A model generated the notes under the pieces. That model worked only from the letters and a program-made list of their open reading frames with translations. It searched no databases and had not been told where the DNA came from. Positions 27,571 through 37,456 of a stretch of DNA of 64,000 nucleotides are shown piece after piece. Every line of letters begins with the position of its first letter. The stretch's first letter is position 1. The DNA comes from Vallitalea pronyensis (GTDB taxonomy: Bacteria > Bacillota > Clostridia > Lachnospirales > Vallitaleaceae), in NCBI RefSeq assembly GCF_018141445.1, contig NZ_CP058649.1:3987001-4051000 (forward strand). The letters run 5' to 3'. Made by a program: the position numbers and the translations under genes.

Positions 27571-28773
27571 TTATTCTTCTGTATGCTGATCTGGGCGTAC
27601 TTTAATAAGCTCAATACCATTAATGGCTTCTTCCATCATCTCTTCAATTTTCTCAAGCCTCTTCTCGGACCTGATGATGGATTTTAGTGTGGGTTTTGTT
27701 ACAGGATGTTTGGCAACAAAAATTGTACAACAATCCTCGTAGGGTAAAATAGACGTTTCATAGGTACCTATTCGCTCCGATATATCCACAATATCTTGCT
27801 TATCAAAACCAATTAATGGTCTAAATACAGGCATGTGACATACTGCATTGGTCGTTGTTAAGCTCTGAATGGTCTGTGATGCTACCTGTCCTATACTCTC
27901 ACCAGTAACAAGGGCTAATGCACCTGTTTTCTCAGCCACTCGCTCAGCAATAATCATCATAATACGGCGCATGATAATGGTTAACTGCTCATGAGGGCAC
28001 TGCTCATAGATGTACAGCTGAATATCCGTAAAAGGCACCACATTCAAATTGATGTTACCTGAATACCTGGATACAATTTTAGCTAAATCAACGACTTTTT
28101 GCTTCGCTCTTTCACTGGTGTATGGATGACTGTGATAGTAAATAGCATCAAGCTTAACCCCTCTTTTTGCAATAAGATAACCTGCAACAGGTGAATCAAT
28201 ACCACCGGATAACATGAGCATGGCCTTACCATTTGAACCAACTGGCATACCACCTGGACCTTTAATTATTTTTGAGTAGATATAGGCTCTGCCTCTAATT
28301 TCAACCCATACTTTTATGGATGGTTTTCTCACATCCACCGTTAAATCGGGAAGATGATCAAGGAGGTATGCGCCCACTTCACAAGCAATTTCCATGGAAT
28401 TAAGCGGGTATCTCTTATCAGCTCTTCTGGATTCTACTTTAAACGTAAAATTAAAATCATGGTAGACCTCTTTCATATGGGAAAGAGTTGCTTCCTTAAC
28501 ACGTTCAAAATCCATGTCTTCCAAAACAACAACAGGACATATACCTATGATACCAAATATCCTTGATAAGCGATCCAACACCTCTTCTTCATCATAATCT
28601 TCAAATGGCTCTATAAAGATTCTCCCTTGTTCCTTACTAACACGAAAGTCGCCACAAGGTTTAAGTGTACGCCTTATATGATCCGATAAAATATTTTCAA
28701 ATATATAACGATTTTTACCTTTTAACGCAATCTCACCATACTTAACTAAAAAGGCCTTCTTTGTATTACCCAT
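27571..28773 (-). CDS. thiI: tRNA 4-thiouridine synthase ThiI
   Basis: 400 residues: N-terminal THUMP domain (KYGEIALKGKNR), then the PP-loop MLMLSGGIDSPVAGYLIAKRG for adenylation, ending in the ILPYEDCCTIFV region. No C-terminal rhodanese domain, as usual in Firmicutes. Makes s4U8 in tRNA, receiving sulfur from the cysteine desulfurase; the NifS-type gene lies directly upstream in the same direction, supporting sulfur handover. Confidence 0.93.
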   Translation of the reverse strand: MGNTKKAFLVKYGEIALKGKNRYIFENILSDHIRRTLKPCGDFRVSKEQGRIFIEPFEDYDEEEVLDRLSRIFGIIGICPVVVLEDMDFERVKEATLSHMKEVYHDFNFTFKVESRRADKRYPLNSMEIACEVGAYLLDHLPDLTVDVRKPSIKVWVEIRGRAYIYSKIIKGPGGMPVGSNGKAMLMLSGGIDSPVAGYLIAKRGVKLDAIYYHSHPYTSERAKQKVVDLAKIVSRYSGNINLNVVPFTDIQLYIYEQCPHEQLTIIMRRIMMIIAERVAEKTGALALVTGESIGQVASQTIQSLTTTNAVCHMPVFRPLIGFDKQDIVDISERIGTYETSILPYEDCCTIFVAKHPVTKPTLKSIIRSEKRLEKIEEMMEEAINGIELIKVRPDQHTEE

Positions 28774-28814
28774 CGTTCCATTCCTTCCATTTTATACCTT
28801 GATTACTGTGATTA

Positions 28815-29972
28815 TTAATGTCTTACAAACTTTCTTAACATAGGTATCATCACCTTAAGTTCTTTAACGCAAATATCCAATTCATCTTTTGTATTCATGA
28901 CGCTTAATCCAAATCTTACGGTGGATAGTGCTTCCTCATTGGTTAAGCCAATGGCTTGCAAAGGTCCTGTCTTTGAAGGTTTGTTGGATGAACATGCAGA
29001 ACCTGTTGATACATAGATATTTTTTTCTTCCAGGCTATGCAAGAGTACCTCTCCTCGTACACCTTTTATACGTACACTAAGAATATGGGGGGCTCCTTCT
29101 AGAACAGGCATACCATTAATCTGAATGCCTTCTATTTCTTCTAATAGTAGCTTAGCTAAATAACTTTTAAGTTCATATAAATACGTTCTATGGGCTTCTA
29201 GCTGATCATACATCATACTAGCAGCACACCCAATTGCTGCAATACCAGGCACATTCTCTGTGCCATTACGCATCCCTTTTTGTTGATTACCACCATAGGA
29301 AATAGGATTAATCTTAATACGGTCATTAATATAGAGTGCACCAATACCTTTTGGTCCATGAAACTTGTGACCACTTATACTAAGTAGATCAATCTGCCAT
29401 TTTTTGGGATATATAACCATCTTGCCAAAAGCCTGAATGGCATCAACATGAAAGATGGTCTCTTGGTTTTTATTCTTAATAAGAGCACCTATCTTATCCA
29501 CAGGTATAATCGTACCCAATTCGTTATTGACATACATCATGGATACCAATATAGTATCCTCACGTATGGTATCTTGTAACACCTTTAAGTTAACTTGTCC
29601 GTACTGATCTACTGGCAATATGGTTAACGCATATTCATGATCCCCCAAATATAACATGGTATTCTTAACAGAGGAATGTTCCAACGATGTGGTAATGATA
29701 TGTTTACCTGACCGTTTATATGCATCTGCAATGCCTAAAATGGCTAAGTTGTTGGCTTCAGTTCCTCCAGAAGTAAAGTAGACTTCTTTATCATTTACCT
29801 TCAAAATCTTGGCTATTATTTCTTTGGATTTAATAATATGATTCTCAGCATCTATACCCTTTTGATGCAAAGAAGATGGATTACCATAATCCTCTTTTAA
29901 AACGTTACACATGATTTCTACTACTTCATCGAAAGTTTTGGTCGTAGCACCATTATCTAAATATACTTCCAT
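28815..29972 (-). CDS. Cysteine desulfurase (NifS/IscS-like)
   Basis: PLP-dependent desulfurase: YLDNGATTKTFDEVVEIM at the start, the Lys in SISGHKFHGPKGIG, and the nucleophile Cys in STGSACSSNKPS. About 385 residues from the ATG at 29972 (AAAGGAT upstream); an ORF reading 11 codons longer is less likely. Removes sulfur from Cys for tRNA thiolation or Fe-S clusters. It sits next to thiI in the same direction, as for IscS-ThiI sulfur transfer partners. The Cys loop is of the short IscS/NifZ type. Confidence 0.9.
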   Translation of the reverse strand: MEVYLDNGATTKTFDEVVEIMCNVLKEDYGNPSSLHQKGIDAENHIIKSKEIIAKILKVNDKEVYFTSGGTEANNLAILGIADAYKRSGKHIITTSLEHSSVKNTMLYLGDHEYALTILPVDQYGQVNLKVLQDTIREDTILVSMMYVNNELGTIIPVDKIGALIKNKNQETIFHVDAIQAFGKMVIYPKKWQIDLLSISGHKFHGPKGIGALYINDRIKINPISYGGNQQKGMRNGTENVPGIAAIGCAASMMYDQLEAHRTYLYELKSYLAKLLLEEIEGIQINGMPVLEGAPHILSVRIKGVRGEVLLHSLEEKNIYVSTGSACSSNKPSKTGPLQAIGLTNEEALSTVRFGLSVMNTKDELDICVKELKVMIPMLRKFVRH

Positions 29973-30088
29973 ATGCGGGCATCCTTTCTCCCTTTTCTCA
30001 AACAATTGTATCTTTAAAACTATTCTTTTTGGACACTCAACCCATTTAAAAGGCTGTCTCTCATGTTCACAACGAGACAGCCCCCCTT

Positions 30089-30454
30089 TTATTTTTTCAT
30101 TACATTTTCAATGGCTTGTACAACTCTTGATTTCTGAAATGGCTTAACAATAAAATCTTTTGCACCATTTTTAATAGCTTCTATGACCATCGGTTGTTGT
30201 CCCATAGCCGAACACATAATAACTTTTGAACCTGGGCTGGCCTTTAATATCTCTGGAAGAGCCGTAACCCCATCCATCTCAGGCATTGTAATATCCAGTG
30301 TTATGACGTCTGGTTGAAGTTCTTTCGCTTTCACTATGGCTTCTTTTCCATTATTCGCCTCACCACAAATATCAAAATTCTCGTCTGCCAGCATTTTTTT
30401 TAGAACCGTTCGCATAAAAATTGCATCATCAACAATTAAAACTCGAAATGCCAT
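30089..30454 (-). CDS. CheY-like single-domain response regulator
   Basis: 121 residues, a receiver only: VLIVDDAIFMRTVLKKML (acid pocket), TLDITMPEMDG with the phospho-acceptor Asp, MCSAMGQQ (switch Ser), and DFIVKPF (Lys). No output domain, so it acts by protein contact, typically on the flagellar switch or in a two-component path. No chemotaxis genes are near. Start taken at the ATG at 30454 with GGAGGAA upstream, overlapping the end of rsmE. Confidence 0.85.
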   Translation of the reverse strand: MAFRVLIVDDAIFMRTVLKKMLADENFDICGEANNGKEAIVKAKELQPDVITLDITMPEMDGVTALPEILKASPGSKVIMCSAMGQQPMVIEAIKNGAKDFIVKPFQKSRVVQAIENVMKK

Positions 30455-30455
30455 A

Positions 30456-31193
30456 CTATTCCTCCTCAAGTTGAAACATTAGTAAAGACAATATTGCTAG
30501 CCCAGCTGTTTCCGTTCTAAGTATCCTCTTACCTAATGTTATAATATTAGCACCTTGTTGCTTAGCCTTATCTACTTCATCAAGACTAAATCCTCCCTCT
30601 GGACCTATAAATACGCCTATCCTCTTCATGTCTAAGCTATTTAATAAGGTTTTTGTTTTGTTAATATTATCTGCATTTTCATAAGGAACAATAGTTGTGT
30701 CCATTCTCTGTGCATAGACTAATGCTTCATCATAATTCATTACATCATTAACCATTGGAATAATACCTCGTCCAGACTGTTTTGCAGCGGATTCGGATAT
30801 TTTATTCCATCTTGCTAATTTCTTAGCAGCGTTTTGCTTGTTTATCTTCACGACACTTCTTGATGTCATTACAGGTATAATTTCGTGTACACCCAACTCC
30901 ACTGCCTTTTGAATAATCAGTGCCATTTTTTCTTGCTTGGGTAAACCTTGAAAAAGATAAATCTTACTTTTTAGTTCTGCATCTGATAACTCTTTAGACT
31001 TAATATCTACCAGAATACGATCACTTTCAATATCATTAATTATACAATAATAGTTAGACCCATGTCCATCACAAATTATAATTTCATCGTTTTTATGCAT
31101 ACGCAGTACATTTTTTATATGATTAACGTCATTTCCAACAATTCTAATGCAGCTCTCTTCAATTTGGCTGGGATTAACAAAAAAACGATGCAT
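30456..31193 (-). CDS. rsmE: 16S rRNA m3U1498 methyltransferase RsmE
   Basis: 245 residues, SPOUT family. MHRFFVNPSQ N-terminal PUA-like part; IGPEGGFSLDE and ITLGKRILRTETAGLAIL form the knot with the SAM site. Methylates U1498 of 16S rRNA. Downstream of prmA in the usual order. Confidence 0.93.
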   Translation of the reverse strand: MHRFFVNPSQIEESCIRIVGNDVNHIKNVLRMHKNDEIIICDGHGSNYYCIINDIESDRILVDIKSKELSDAELKSKIYLFQGLPKQEKMALIIQKAVELGVHEIIPVMTSRSVVKINKQNAAKKLARWNKISESAAKQSGRGIIPMVNDVMNYDEALVYAQRMDTTIVPYENADNINKTKTLLNSLDMKRIGVFIGPEGGFSLDEVDKAKQQGANIITLGKRILRTETAGLAILSLLMFQLEEE

Positions 31194-31285
31194 GTGCTCT
31201 TTCCTTTCATCTATCCTTCTCTTTATACCAGTTGCTTAATTAAAATAATGGATTATATGCATTGAAAACATGTTACTCATGGTGT

Positions 31286-32233
31286 TTATTGGCCCATATT
31301 ATGATGAGGTTTTGCGACAATGGCTGACCATTCACCCATACGCTCTACTTCCAAGATGGTAAAACCGTTGGTTTCAAGTGCTTCAATCACTTCATCTATT
31401 TTGTCTAGAATAATGCCAGAAGCGATAAATAAACCACCTGGCAATAGATGATTACCCACTGATTGTGATAAAAAGATAATCACGTCAGCCATAATGTTAG
31501 CTACAATGATATGGGCTTTTATATCTGACATCTCCAGTAAGTTACCATGCAAAACCTTCACTGTTGCGTCCACATGATTTTGGATGATATTATCCTTTGC
31601 TGCTTTTACTGCATTTTTATCTAAATCAATACATACAACGTTTTGTGCCCCTAATTTAGCTGCTGTAATACCCAGTATGCCACTACCACATCCCACATCC
31701 AGCAGGACATCATCTGGCTTTATATTGTTATGAATTAAGGCAATACACATGGATGTTGTTTCATGCGTCCCAGATCCAAAAGCCATACCTGGATCAATCT
31801 CCACCACAATGTCTTCATCGGTTATGGTTTCGCACACTTCCCATGTAGGTTTAATGACAACATGATCCGCGATACGAAAAGGTTTGTAGTGTTGTTTCCA
31901 ATTATCGTACCACTCTTCATCATCTACAGTCTCTGTTTCAATATTACCTGAGCCTACTTGCACAAATTGTCTGAGATCGTGTAATTTCTTAGCTAATATT
32001 TGAAGAATCTCTTGAACATCCTCTTCTTCGGATACGTAGAAGCGAACATATGCTTCTTGATCTTCTTGGAGAATCCCCTCTTCCACATAATCCGTAAACA
32101 TCTCTTCCATATCCATCGTTGATAATGTGCCATCCATCACTTCAAAGCCCTGTATACCTTGTTCTGTTAGCATATAGGTAACGGCTTCTATGGCTTCACG
32201 ATGGATATCTATTTTACATGCTGTCCATTTCAA
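31286..32233 (-). CDS. prmA: Ribosomal protein L11 methyltransferase PrmA
   Basis: 315 residues. DVGCGSGILGITAAKLGA is the SAM motif; EIDPGMAFGSGTHETTSM and IVANIMADVI (the catalytic N-I region) are typical PrmA motifs. Trimethylates L11. Follows dnaJ, the standard order. Confidence 0.93.
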   Translation of the reverse strand: MKWTACKIDIHREAIEAVTYMLTEQGIQGFEVMDGTLSTMDMEEMFTDYVEEGILQEDQEAYVRFYVSEEEDVQEILQILAKKLHDLRQFVQVGSGNIETETVDDEEWYDNWKQHYKPFRIADHVVIKPTWEVCETITDEDIVVEIDPGMAFGSGTHETTSMCIALIHNNIKPDDVLLDVGCGSGILGITAAKLGAQNVVCIDLDKNAVKAAKDNIIQNHVDATVKVLHGNLLEMSDIKAHIIVANIMADVIIFLSQSVGNHLLPGGLFIASGIILDKIDEVIEALETNGFTILEVERMGEWSAIVAKPHHNMGQ

Positions 32234-32259
32234 TGGTTACACTTCCTTTTTTATCTAAC

Positions 32260-33408
32260 CTATTCAAAAGCATCCTTCACTTTATCATACCACTTTTTTT
32301 TCTTTCCTTCTTTAAGATGTGCATGGTCACTGAATGTATCTGCAAAATCCTTTAATAATTGTCTTTGTTTATCATTCAGTTTCTTTGGTACATCCACAAC
32401 AACTGTCACATATTGGTCCCCACGTGATTTATTATGGCGAAGACTTGGTACACCCTTACCTTTTAGTCGGAAACGTGTATGTGTTTGGGTACCTTCTTTA
32501 ATTTCATAAGATACCTTGCCATCAAGGGTAGGTACTTCTAATTCTGCCCCAAGTACAGCTTGAGCATACGTAATGGGTAACGTATAGAATATATCCATAC
32601 CGTCTCTCTCAAAAAACTCATGGGCTTTTACATATACTGTTACCAGTAGATCACCACGTGGACCACCGTTGGTACCTGGTTCACCTTTTCCTGTTACACG
32701 AATGCTCTGCCCATTGTCGATCCCAGCAGGGACTTTTATTGAAATGGTTTTACGTTTCTTTACAAAGCCTGTTCCACGACATGCATGACATTTTTCTTTT
32801 ATCACTTTACCCGTTCCATTACATGTATGACATGTCTTTACACTTGTAATGTTACCAAACATGGTCTGTTGATTATATCTGACTTGACCCGATCCATTAC
32901 AGTGAGAACATGTTTCTGGATGGGTTCCTTTTTTAGCGCCTGTGCCCGAACAATCTTCACATGATTCAGATGTCGTTAATTCTATCTCTTTTTCCACACC
33001 AAATACTGCTTCTTCAAATTCTAGTGTAACAGATGTCTTCAGGCTGGCTCCTCTTGTTGGTGCATTAGGGTTCCGCCTTCGACTGCCCCCACCGCCAAAA
33101 AAGTCACCAAATATATCACCAAATATATCGCCAACATCTGAAAAATCAAAGCCACCAAAACCAGCACCTCCACCGCCGTTTTGAAATGCAGCATGACCAA
33201 ATTGATCGTACTGCCCCCGCTTAGCTGAATCACTGAGTACCTCATATGCTTCTGTTGCTTCTTTGAATTTATGCTCAACAGAATCATCACCAGGGTTCAT
33301 GTCTGGGTGATACATCTTTGCTAACTTACGGTATGCTTTCTTAATATCAGCGTCTGTAGCATTACGGTCTAGTCCTAAGACCTCATAATAATCTCTCTTT
33401 TCTGCCAA
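32260..33408 (-). CDS. dnaJ: Chaperone protein DnaJ
   Basis: J domain with [10 protein letters not shown] and the HPD in KMYHPDMNP, Gly/Phe-rich linker ([10 protein letters not shown]), four CxxCxGxG-type zinc repeats between about 140 and 210, then the substrate-binding C-terminal domains. The start is likely TTG at 33408, where [10 protein letters not shown] matches other DnaJ proteins and AGGTGG lies before; the longer reading starts at GTG 33417. Co-chaperone that stimulates DnaK ATPase. Confidence 0.94.
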   Translation of the reverse strand: MAEKRDYYEVLGLDRNATDADIKKAYRKLAKMYHPDMNPGDDSVEHKFKEATEAYEVLSDSAKRGQYDQFGHAAFQNGGGGAGFGGFDFSDVGDIFGDIFGDFFGGGGSRRRNPNAPTRGASLKTSVTLEFEEAVFGVEKEIELTTSESCEDCSGTGAKKGTHPETCSHCNGSGQVRYNQQTMFGNITSVKTCHTCNGTGKVIKEKCHACRGTGFVKKRKTISIKVPAGIDNGQSIRVTGKGEPGTNGGPRGDLLVTVYVKAHEFFERDGMDIFYTLPITYAQAVLGAELEVPTLDGKVSYEIKEGTQTHTRFRLKGKGVPSLRHNKSRGDQYVTVVVDVPKKLNDKQRQLLKDFADTFSDHAHLKEGKKKKWYDKVKDAFE

Positions 33409-33559
33409 AACTTCCACCTACCTCATTTTAATATAATTAAACACAACAAAACTCGACTTCTCAACATCCTGTATTGACCGCCAATTCTTCATCCAATACA
33501 TATGTATGTGGGGTTATTTTTGAGAACTCGACTCTTCATGTTAACTCTCATCTTAAGAA

Positions 33560-33585
33560 AAGCCAAAGACCAATGTCTTTGGCTT
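33560..33585 (-). terminator. Terminator/attenuator between dnaK and dnaJ
   Basis: AAGCCAAAGAC (33560-33570) and GTCTTTGGCTT (33575-33585) pair over 11 bp, followed on the minus strand by TTTTCTT. dnaJ follows in the same direction, so it may reduce, not stop, transcription into dnaJ. Confidence 0.7.
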
Positions 33586-33601
33586 ATTACAATTTTATAT
33601 T

Positions 33602-35470
33602 TTACACTTCTTTGAAGTCTGCGTCAACCACATCATCATCATTATTTGATTGTTGTTCGGGTTCAGGTGTTGGTCCACCTTCTCCACCTGGTGCAGCACC
33701 AGCAGCACCTGCTTGTTGATATAACTTAGCTGACAACTCTTGGAATACTGTCATAAGGGCTTCTTTTGCCACTTTAATTTCTTCTACATTGTCATCTGTC
33801 ATGTTTTCAATTGTGGATTTTCCAAGAATTTCTTTTAACTTGGCAACTTCTGCTTCTACTTTTTCTTTTTCAGCTGCATCCACTTTATCGCCTAATTCAT
33901 TGATTGTTTTTTCTGTTTGGAATACAAGTGAATCGGCTTCATTACGTACACCTATGGCTTCTTTACGTTTTTTATCTTCTGCTTCAAAACTTTCAGCTTC
34001 ATTAACAGCTTTGTCGATTTCAGCATCTGTTAAATTTGTACTTGCTGTGATGGTAATGTGTTGTGTCTTACCTGTTCCAAGGTCTTTTGCTGATACGTTA
34101 ACAATACCATTGGCATCAATATCAAATGTTACTTCAATTTGAGGAACACCTCTTGGTGCTGGTGGAATACCGTCTAATTGGAACCTTCCAAGGGTTTTGT
34201 TATCTTTTGCAAACTCTCTCTCCCCTTGAACAATGTGTACGTCAACGGCAGGCTGATTATCAGCAGCTGTTGAGAATACTTGGCTCTTCTTAGTTGGGAT
34301 TGTCGTATTTCTTTCAATAAGCTTCGTAGCTACCCCACCTAAAGTTTCAATACCAAGTGATAGTGGTGTAACGTCCAATAATAGGATGTCACCAGCACCT
34401 GCTTCACCTGATAATTTACCGCCTTGAATGGAAGCACCAATAGCAACACATTCATCTGGGTTAATACCTTTGAATGGCTCTTTACCTGTTAATTTTGATA
34501 CGGCTTCTTGTACAGATAGCGTACGCGTAGAACCACCAACTAATAATATTTTATCAAGTTCACTTGCTGATAAACCTGAATCTTTTAATGCTGTATTCAC
34601 TGGACCCATTGTACTTTGTACAAGGTCATTGGTTAATTCATCAAACTTTGCTCTTGTTAACGTAATATCAAGATGCTTAGGTCCTTCTTGTGTAGCTGTG
34701 ATAAATGGAAGATTAATGTTCGTTGTTGTCGCTGTTGATAATTCTTTTTTAGCTTTTTCAGCAGCTTCTTTTAATCGTTGAACAGCCATTTTATCGTTAG
34801 TTAAATCAATTCCTTCAACATTCTTGAATTCTTTAATTAAATGGTTCATGACACGCTCATCGAAATCATCACCACCAAGCTTGTTATTACCGCTTGTTGC
34901 TAATACTTCAATAACGCCATCGCCAATTTCAATAATGGAAACATCAAATGTTCCACCACCAAGGTCATATACCATGATTTTTTGCTCATGTTCATTATCA
35001 AGACCATATGCAAGTGCTGCTGCTGTTGGCTCATTGATAATACGCTTTACTTCAAGACCTGCAATCTTACCTGCATCTTTTGTTGCCTGTCTTTGGCTAT
35101 CTGTAAAGTAAGCAGGTACAGTAATAACTGCTTCTGTTACTTTTTCTCCAAGGTAACTTTCTGCATCTGCTTTTAATTTTTGCAATGTCATAGCAGAAAT
35201 TTCTTGAGGTGAATATTTTTTATTATCAATATTAACCCTAAAATCAGTACCCATATGTCTTTTGATGGAAGCTACTGTATTATCTGGATTCGTAATTGCT
35301 TGACGCTTAGCAGGCTCCCCTACAAGTCTCTCACCATTTTTAGTAAATGCAACAACGGATGGTGTTGTTCGAACACCTTCTGCATTAGCGATTACGACTG
35401 GTTTACCACCTTCCATAACGGCAACACATGAATTTGTTGTACCTAAGTCAATTCCAATAATTTTACCCAT
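33602..35470 (-). CDS. dnaK: Molecular chaperone DnaK
   Basis: 622 residues, full length. Phosphate loop [38 protein letters not shown] and the linker [14 protein letters not shown] are all present; the C-terminal tail is acidic, ending DADFKEV. ATP-dependent Hsp70. Second gene after grpE in the hrcA heat-shock operon. Confidence 0.97.
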   Translation of the reverse strand: MGKIIGIDLGTTNSCVAVMEGGKPVVIANAEGVRTTPSVVAFTKNGERLVGEPAKRQAITNPDNTVASIKRHMGTDFRVNIDNKKYSPQEISAMTLQKLKADAESYLGEKVTEAVITVPAYFTDSQRQATKDAGKIAGLEVKRIINEPTAAALAYGLDNEHEQKIMVYDLGGGTFDVSIIEIGDGVIEVLATSGNNKLGGDDFDERVMNHLIKEFKNVEGIDLTNDKMAVQRLKEAAEKAKKELSTATTTNINLPFITATQEGPKHLDITLTRAKFDELTNDLVQSTMGPVNTALKDSGLSASELDKILLVGGSTRTLSVQEAVSKLTGKEPFKGINPDECVAIGASIQGGKLSGEAGAGDILLLDVTPLSLGIETLGGVATKLIERNTTIPTKKSQVFSTAADNQPAVDVHIVQGEREFAKDNKTLGRFQLDGIPPAPRGVPQIEVTFDIDANGIVNVSAKDLGTGKTQHITITASTNLTDAEIDKAVNEAESFEAEDKKRKEAIGVRNEADSLVFQTEKTINELGDKVDAAEKEKVEAEVAKLKEILGKSTIENMTDDNVEEIKVAKEALMTVFQELSAKLYQQAGAAGAAPGGEGGPTPEPEQQSNNDDDVVDADFKEV

Positions 35471-35648
35471 TATTATTTCCTCCTTTATATTCTCTAATGT
35501 ACCACTGACATTATTTTTTTAATTGTGTCTTGGCAACTTCTTCATTTCATGTATGTCATGTTGTATGAAATTACCATTTATGATAAGATGCACAACTGTA
35601 ATTGCACATACTTCATTTTAGTGATCCTCTTAGTATGCTTCTATTATA

Positions 35649-36218
35649 CTAATTAACAACTTTAACCATACTATGTCTAAGTACGGCATCTTTGTACATA
35701 TACCCTTTTTGGAACTCTTCTGCAACGGTGTTTTCACCGAAGTTCTCATCTTCAGCATGGGTGACAGCATGATGTAAATTCGGATCAAATGCTTGACCTG
35801 TTGCTTCAATAGGCTCTACCCCTAATTCATTAAGGGCTCCTAAAAGTTGCTTAAAAATCATTTCTACACCTTGGGTAAAAGGTAAGTCTTTCTCTTCTTC
35901 CGATACACTACTCAGTGCTCTCTCAAAATTATCAACAATAGGTAATAATTTTTCCACTGTTTCTTTTGCACCATTTTCATACATTTGGGATTTTTCTTTA
36001 ATGGTTCGCTTTCTGAAATTATCAAATTCAGCCATTGTACGCTGCAGTCTATCCATATACTCTTTTACAAGCTTATTTGGACTATCCTTTTGCATGTCTT
36101 CCGAAGATTCTTCACAAGATTCTTCTTCTACTACAACTACTTCCTCTTCCAACACTTGTTCTTCAGCTTGCAACTCTTCCTTTTGTAGCTCTTCACTTAT
36201 TTTATCCTTGTTTGCCAC
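35649..36218 (-). CDS. grpE: Nucleotide exchange factor GrpE
   Basis: 189 residues. Acidic N-terminus, coiled coil with LVKEYMDRLQRTMAEFDNFR, and C-terminal GQAFDPNLHHAVTHAE, then EEFQKGYMYKDAVLRHSMVKV. Exchanges ADP on DnaK. Between hrcA and dnaK as usual. Confidence 0.95.
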   Translation of the reverse strand: MANKDKISEELQKEELQAEEQVLEEEVVVVEEESCEESSEDMQKDSPNKLVKEYMDRLQRTMAEFDNFRKRTIKEKSQMYENGAKETVEKLLPIVDNFERALSSVSEEEKDLPFTQGVEMIFKQLLGALNELGVEPIEATGQAFDPNLHHAVTHAEDENFGENTVAEEFQKGYMYKDAVLRHSMVKVVN

Positions 36219-36245
36219 TATATAGCCACCTTTCCCTAGAATACT

Positions 36246-37280
36246 TTATTTCAGTTTGTTTATTATTTTATCCATCTTTGTCATTAAGCTTGACAGGGTA
36301 GATATGGCATTTTCATAATCCATTCTTTTGGGACCAATGATACCGATAAATCCAATATCTTCGCCTCCAAGTTTATAAGTTGTTGTAACCAGACTACAGT
36401 CTTTCATTTCATCAAGCTTATTTTCACAACCAATGGTTACTTTAATGTTTACCTTTTGGTCCTCTAGCCCTTGACGGATAATTTGCTTTAACACTTGTTT
36501 TTCTTCTAATTGATGCATCAAGTTCGTTGCTTTGTCAATATCATTAAATTCAGGAAACCGCAAAATATTGGTTGCACCAGACGTATATACATCTGTATCA
36601 TCAACCGATTGAATGGTATCAAATATGGCATCTAACACCTTATTAATCACATCTGCATTTTCACCTGCAAAATCTTTTAATTGTTGAATAAGCGGCAAAT
36701 TAATTTGCTCTAATGTTAAGCCATAGAGATGCTCATTAAGTACAAATGTTAAGCGATTCAGTATCGTTTGGTGAATAGGTTCCGTTAGATGGATCATGTA
36801 ATTCTTAATGATATTTCCATCTGTAACAATAACTGCTAATAATTGTCTCTCTTGAATAGCGATGAGCTGTATATTCTTGATCTTTGCTCTCTTAATCTGA
36901 GGCGAAGAGACAATGGTTGCATAACTGGTTTCACTTGCTAACATCTTGGCGATGTTTTTAAGTAAAGATTCGATACGGTCTACCCGTTGTAATAATTGTT
37001 CAATATAGAAACCATGTTCAACCTGGTTCTGATGTAAATGCATTAACTCATCCACATACAAACGATAACCTTTATCTGATGGAATACGACCTGCTGACGT
37101 ATGAGGCTGAAGAATGAAACCCAATTCTTCAAGGTCTGACATCTCATTACGAATCGTTGCTGGACTCACACCCAAGTCATAATTCTTAGAAATTGTTCTG
37201 GAACCAACCGGTTCTGCTGTTTCTAAGTAATCCAATATGATGGCCTGCAAAATCTTAAGCTTTCTATCATTCAATTCCAA
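36246..37280 (-). CDS. hrcA: Heat-inducible transcription repressor HrcA
   Basis: 344 residues from the TTG at 37280: MELNDRKLKILQAIILDYLE, with AAGGTGG upstream. A longer reading (to 37361) runs back into the CIRCE operator, so I reject it. N-terminal winged helix (SRTISKNYDLGVSPATIRNE), C-terminal GAF-like part. Binds CIRCE and shuts off the chaperone genes. Confidence 0.93.
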   Translation of the reverse strand: MELNDRKLKILQAIILDYLETAEPVGSRTISKNYDLGVSPATIRNEMSDLEELGFILQPHTSAGRIPSDKGYRLYVDELMHLHQNQVEHGFYIEQLLQRVDRIESLLKNIAKMLASETSYATIVSSPQIKRAKIKNIQLIAIQERQLLAVIVTDGNIIKNYMIHLTEPIHQTILNRLTFVLNEHLYGLTLEQINLPLIQQLKDFAGENADVINKVLDAIFDTIQSVDDTDVYTSGATNILRFPEFNDIDKATNLMHQLEEKQVLKQIIRQGLEDQKVNIKVTIGCENKLDEMKDCSLVTTTYKLGGEDIGFIGIIGPKRMDYENAISTLSSLMTKMDKIINKLK

Positions 37281-37354
37281 TACGTCCACCACCTTATAAT
37301 CAGCTTTGTTAATATCTCCATCCTTTTTTATTCTTTGCCAGTTATTTCTTTTTG

Positions 37355-37381
37355 TTAGCACTCACCTCGATTGAGTGCTAA
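37355..37381. promoter_or_regulatory. CIRCE operator
   Basis: TTAGCACTC, nine bases, GAGTGCTAA: a perfect match to the HrcA-binding site, directly in front of hrcA. Confidence 0.97.
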
Positions 37382-37393
37382 TGGCTTGAAATA

Positions 37394-37422
37394 AAAATAT
37401 CATTTACAACCACATTTGTCAA
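37394..37422 (-). promoter_or_regulatory. Promoter of the hrcA operon
   Basis: On the minus strand TTGACA (37417-37422), a 17-base spacer, and TATTTT (37394-37399). The CIRCE lies just after, where HrcA would block transcription start or elongation. Confidence 0.75.
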
Positions 37423-37456
37423 GTATTTTTATGCAATTTAATTGTTTTTTTACATT

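Noticed and set aside
35471-35648. Second CIRCE before dnaK
   Set aside because: No TTAGCACTC/GAGTGCTAA pair is present in this gap.
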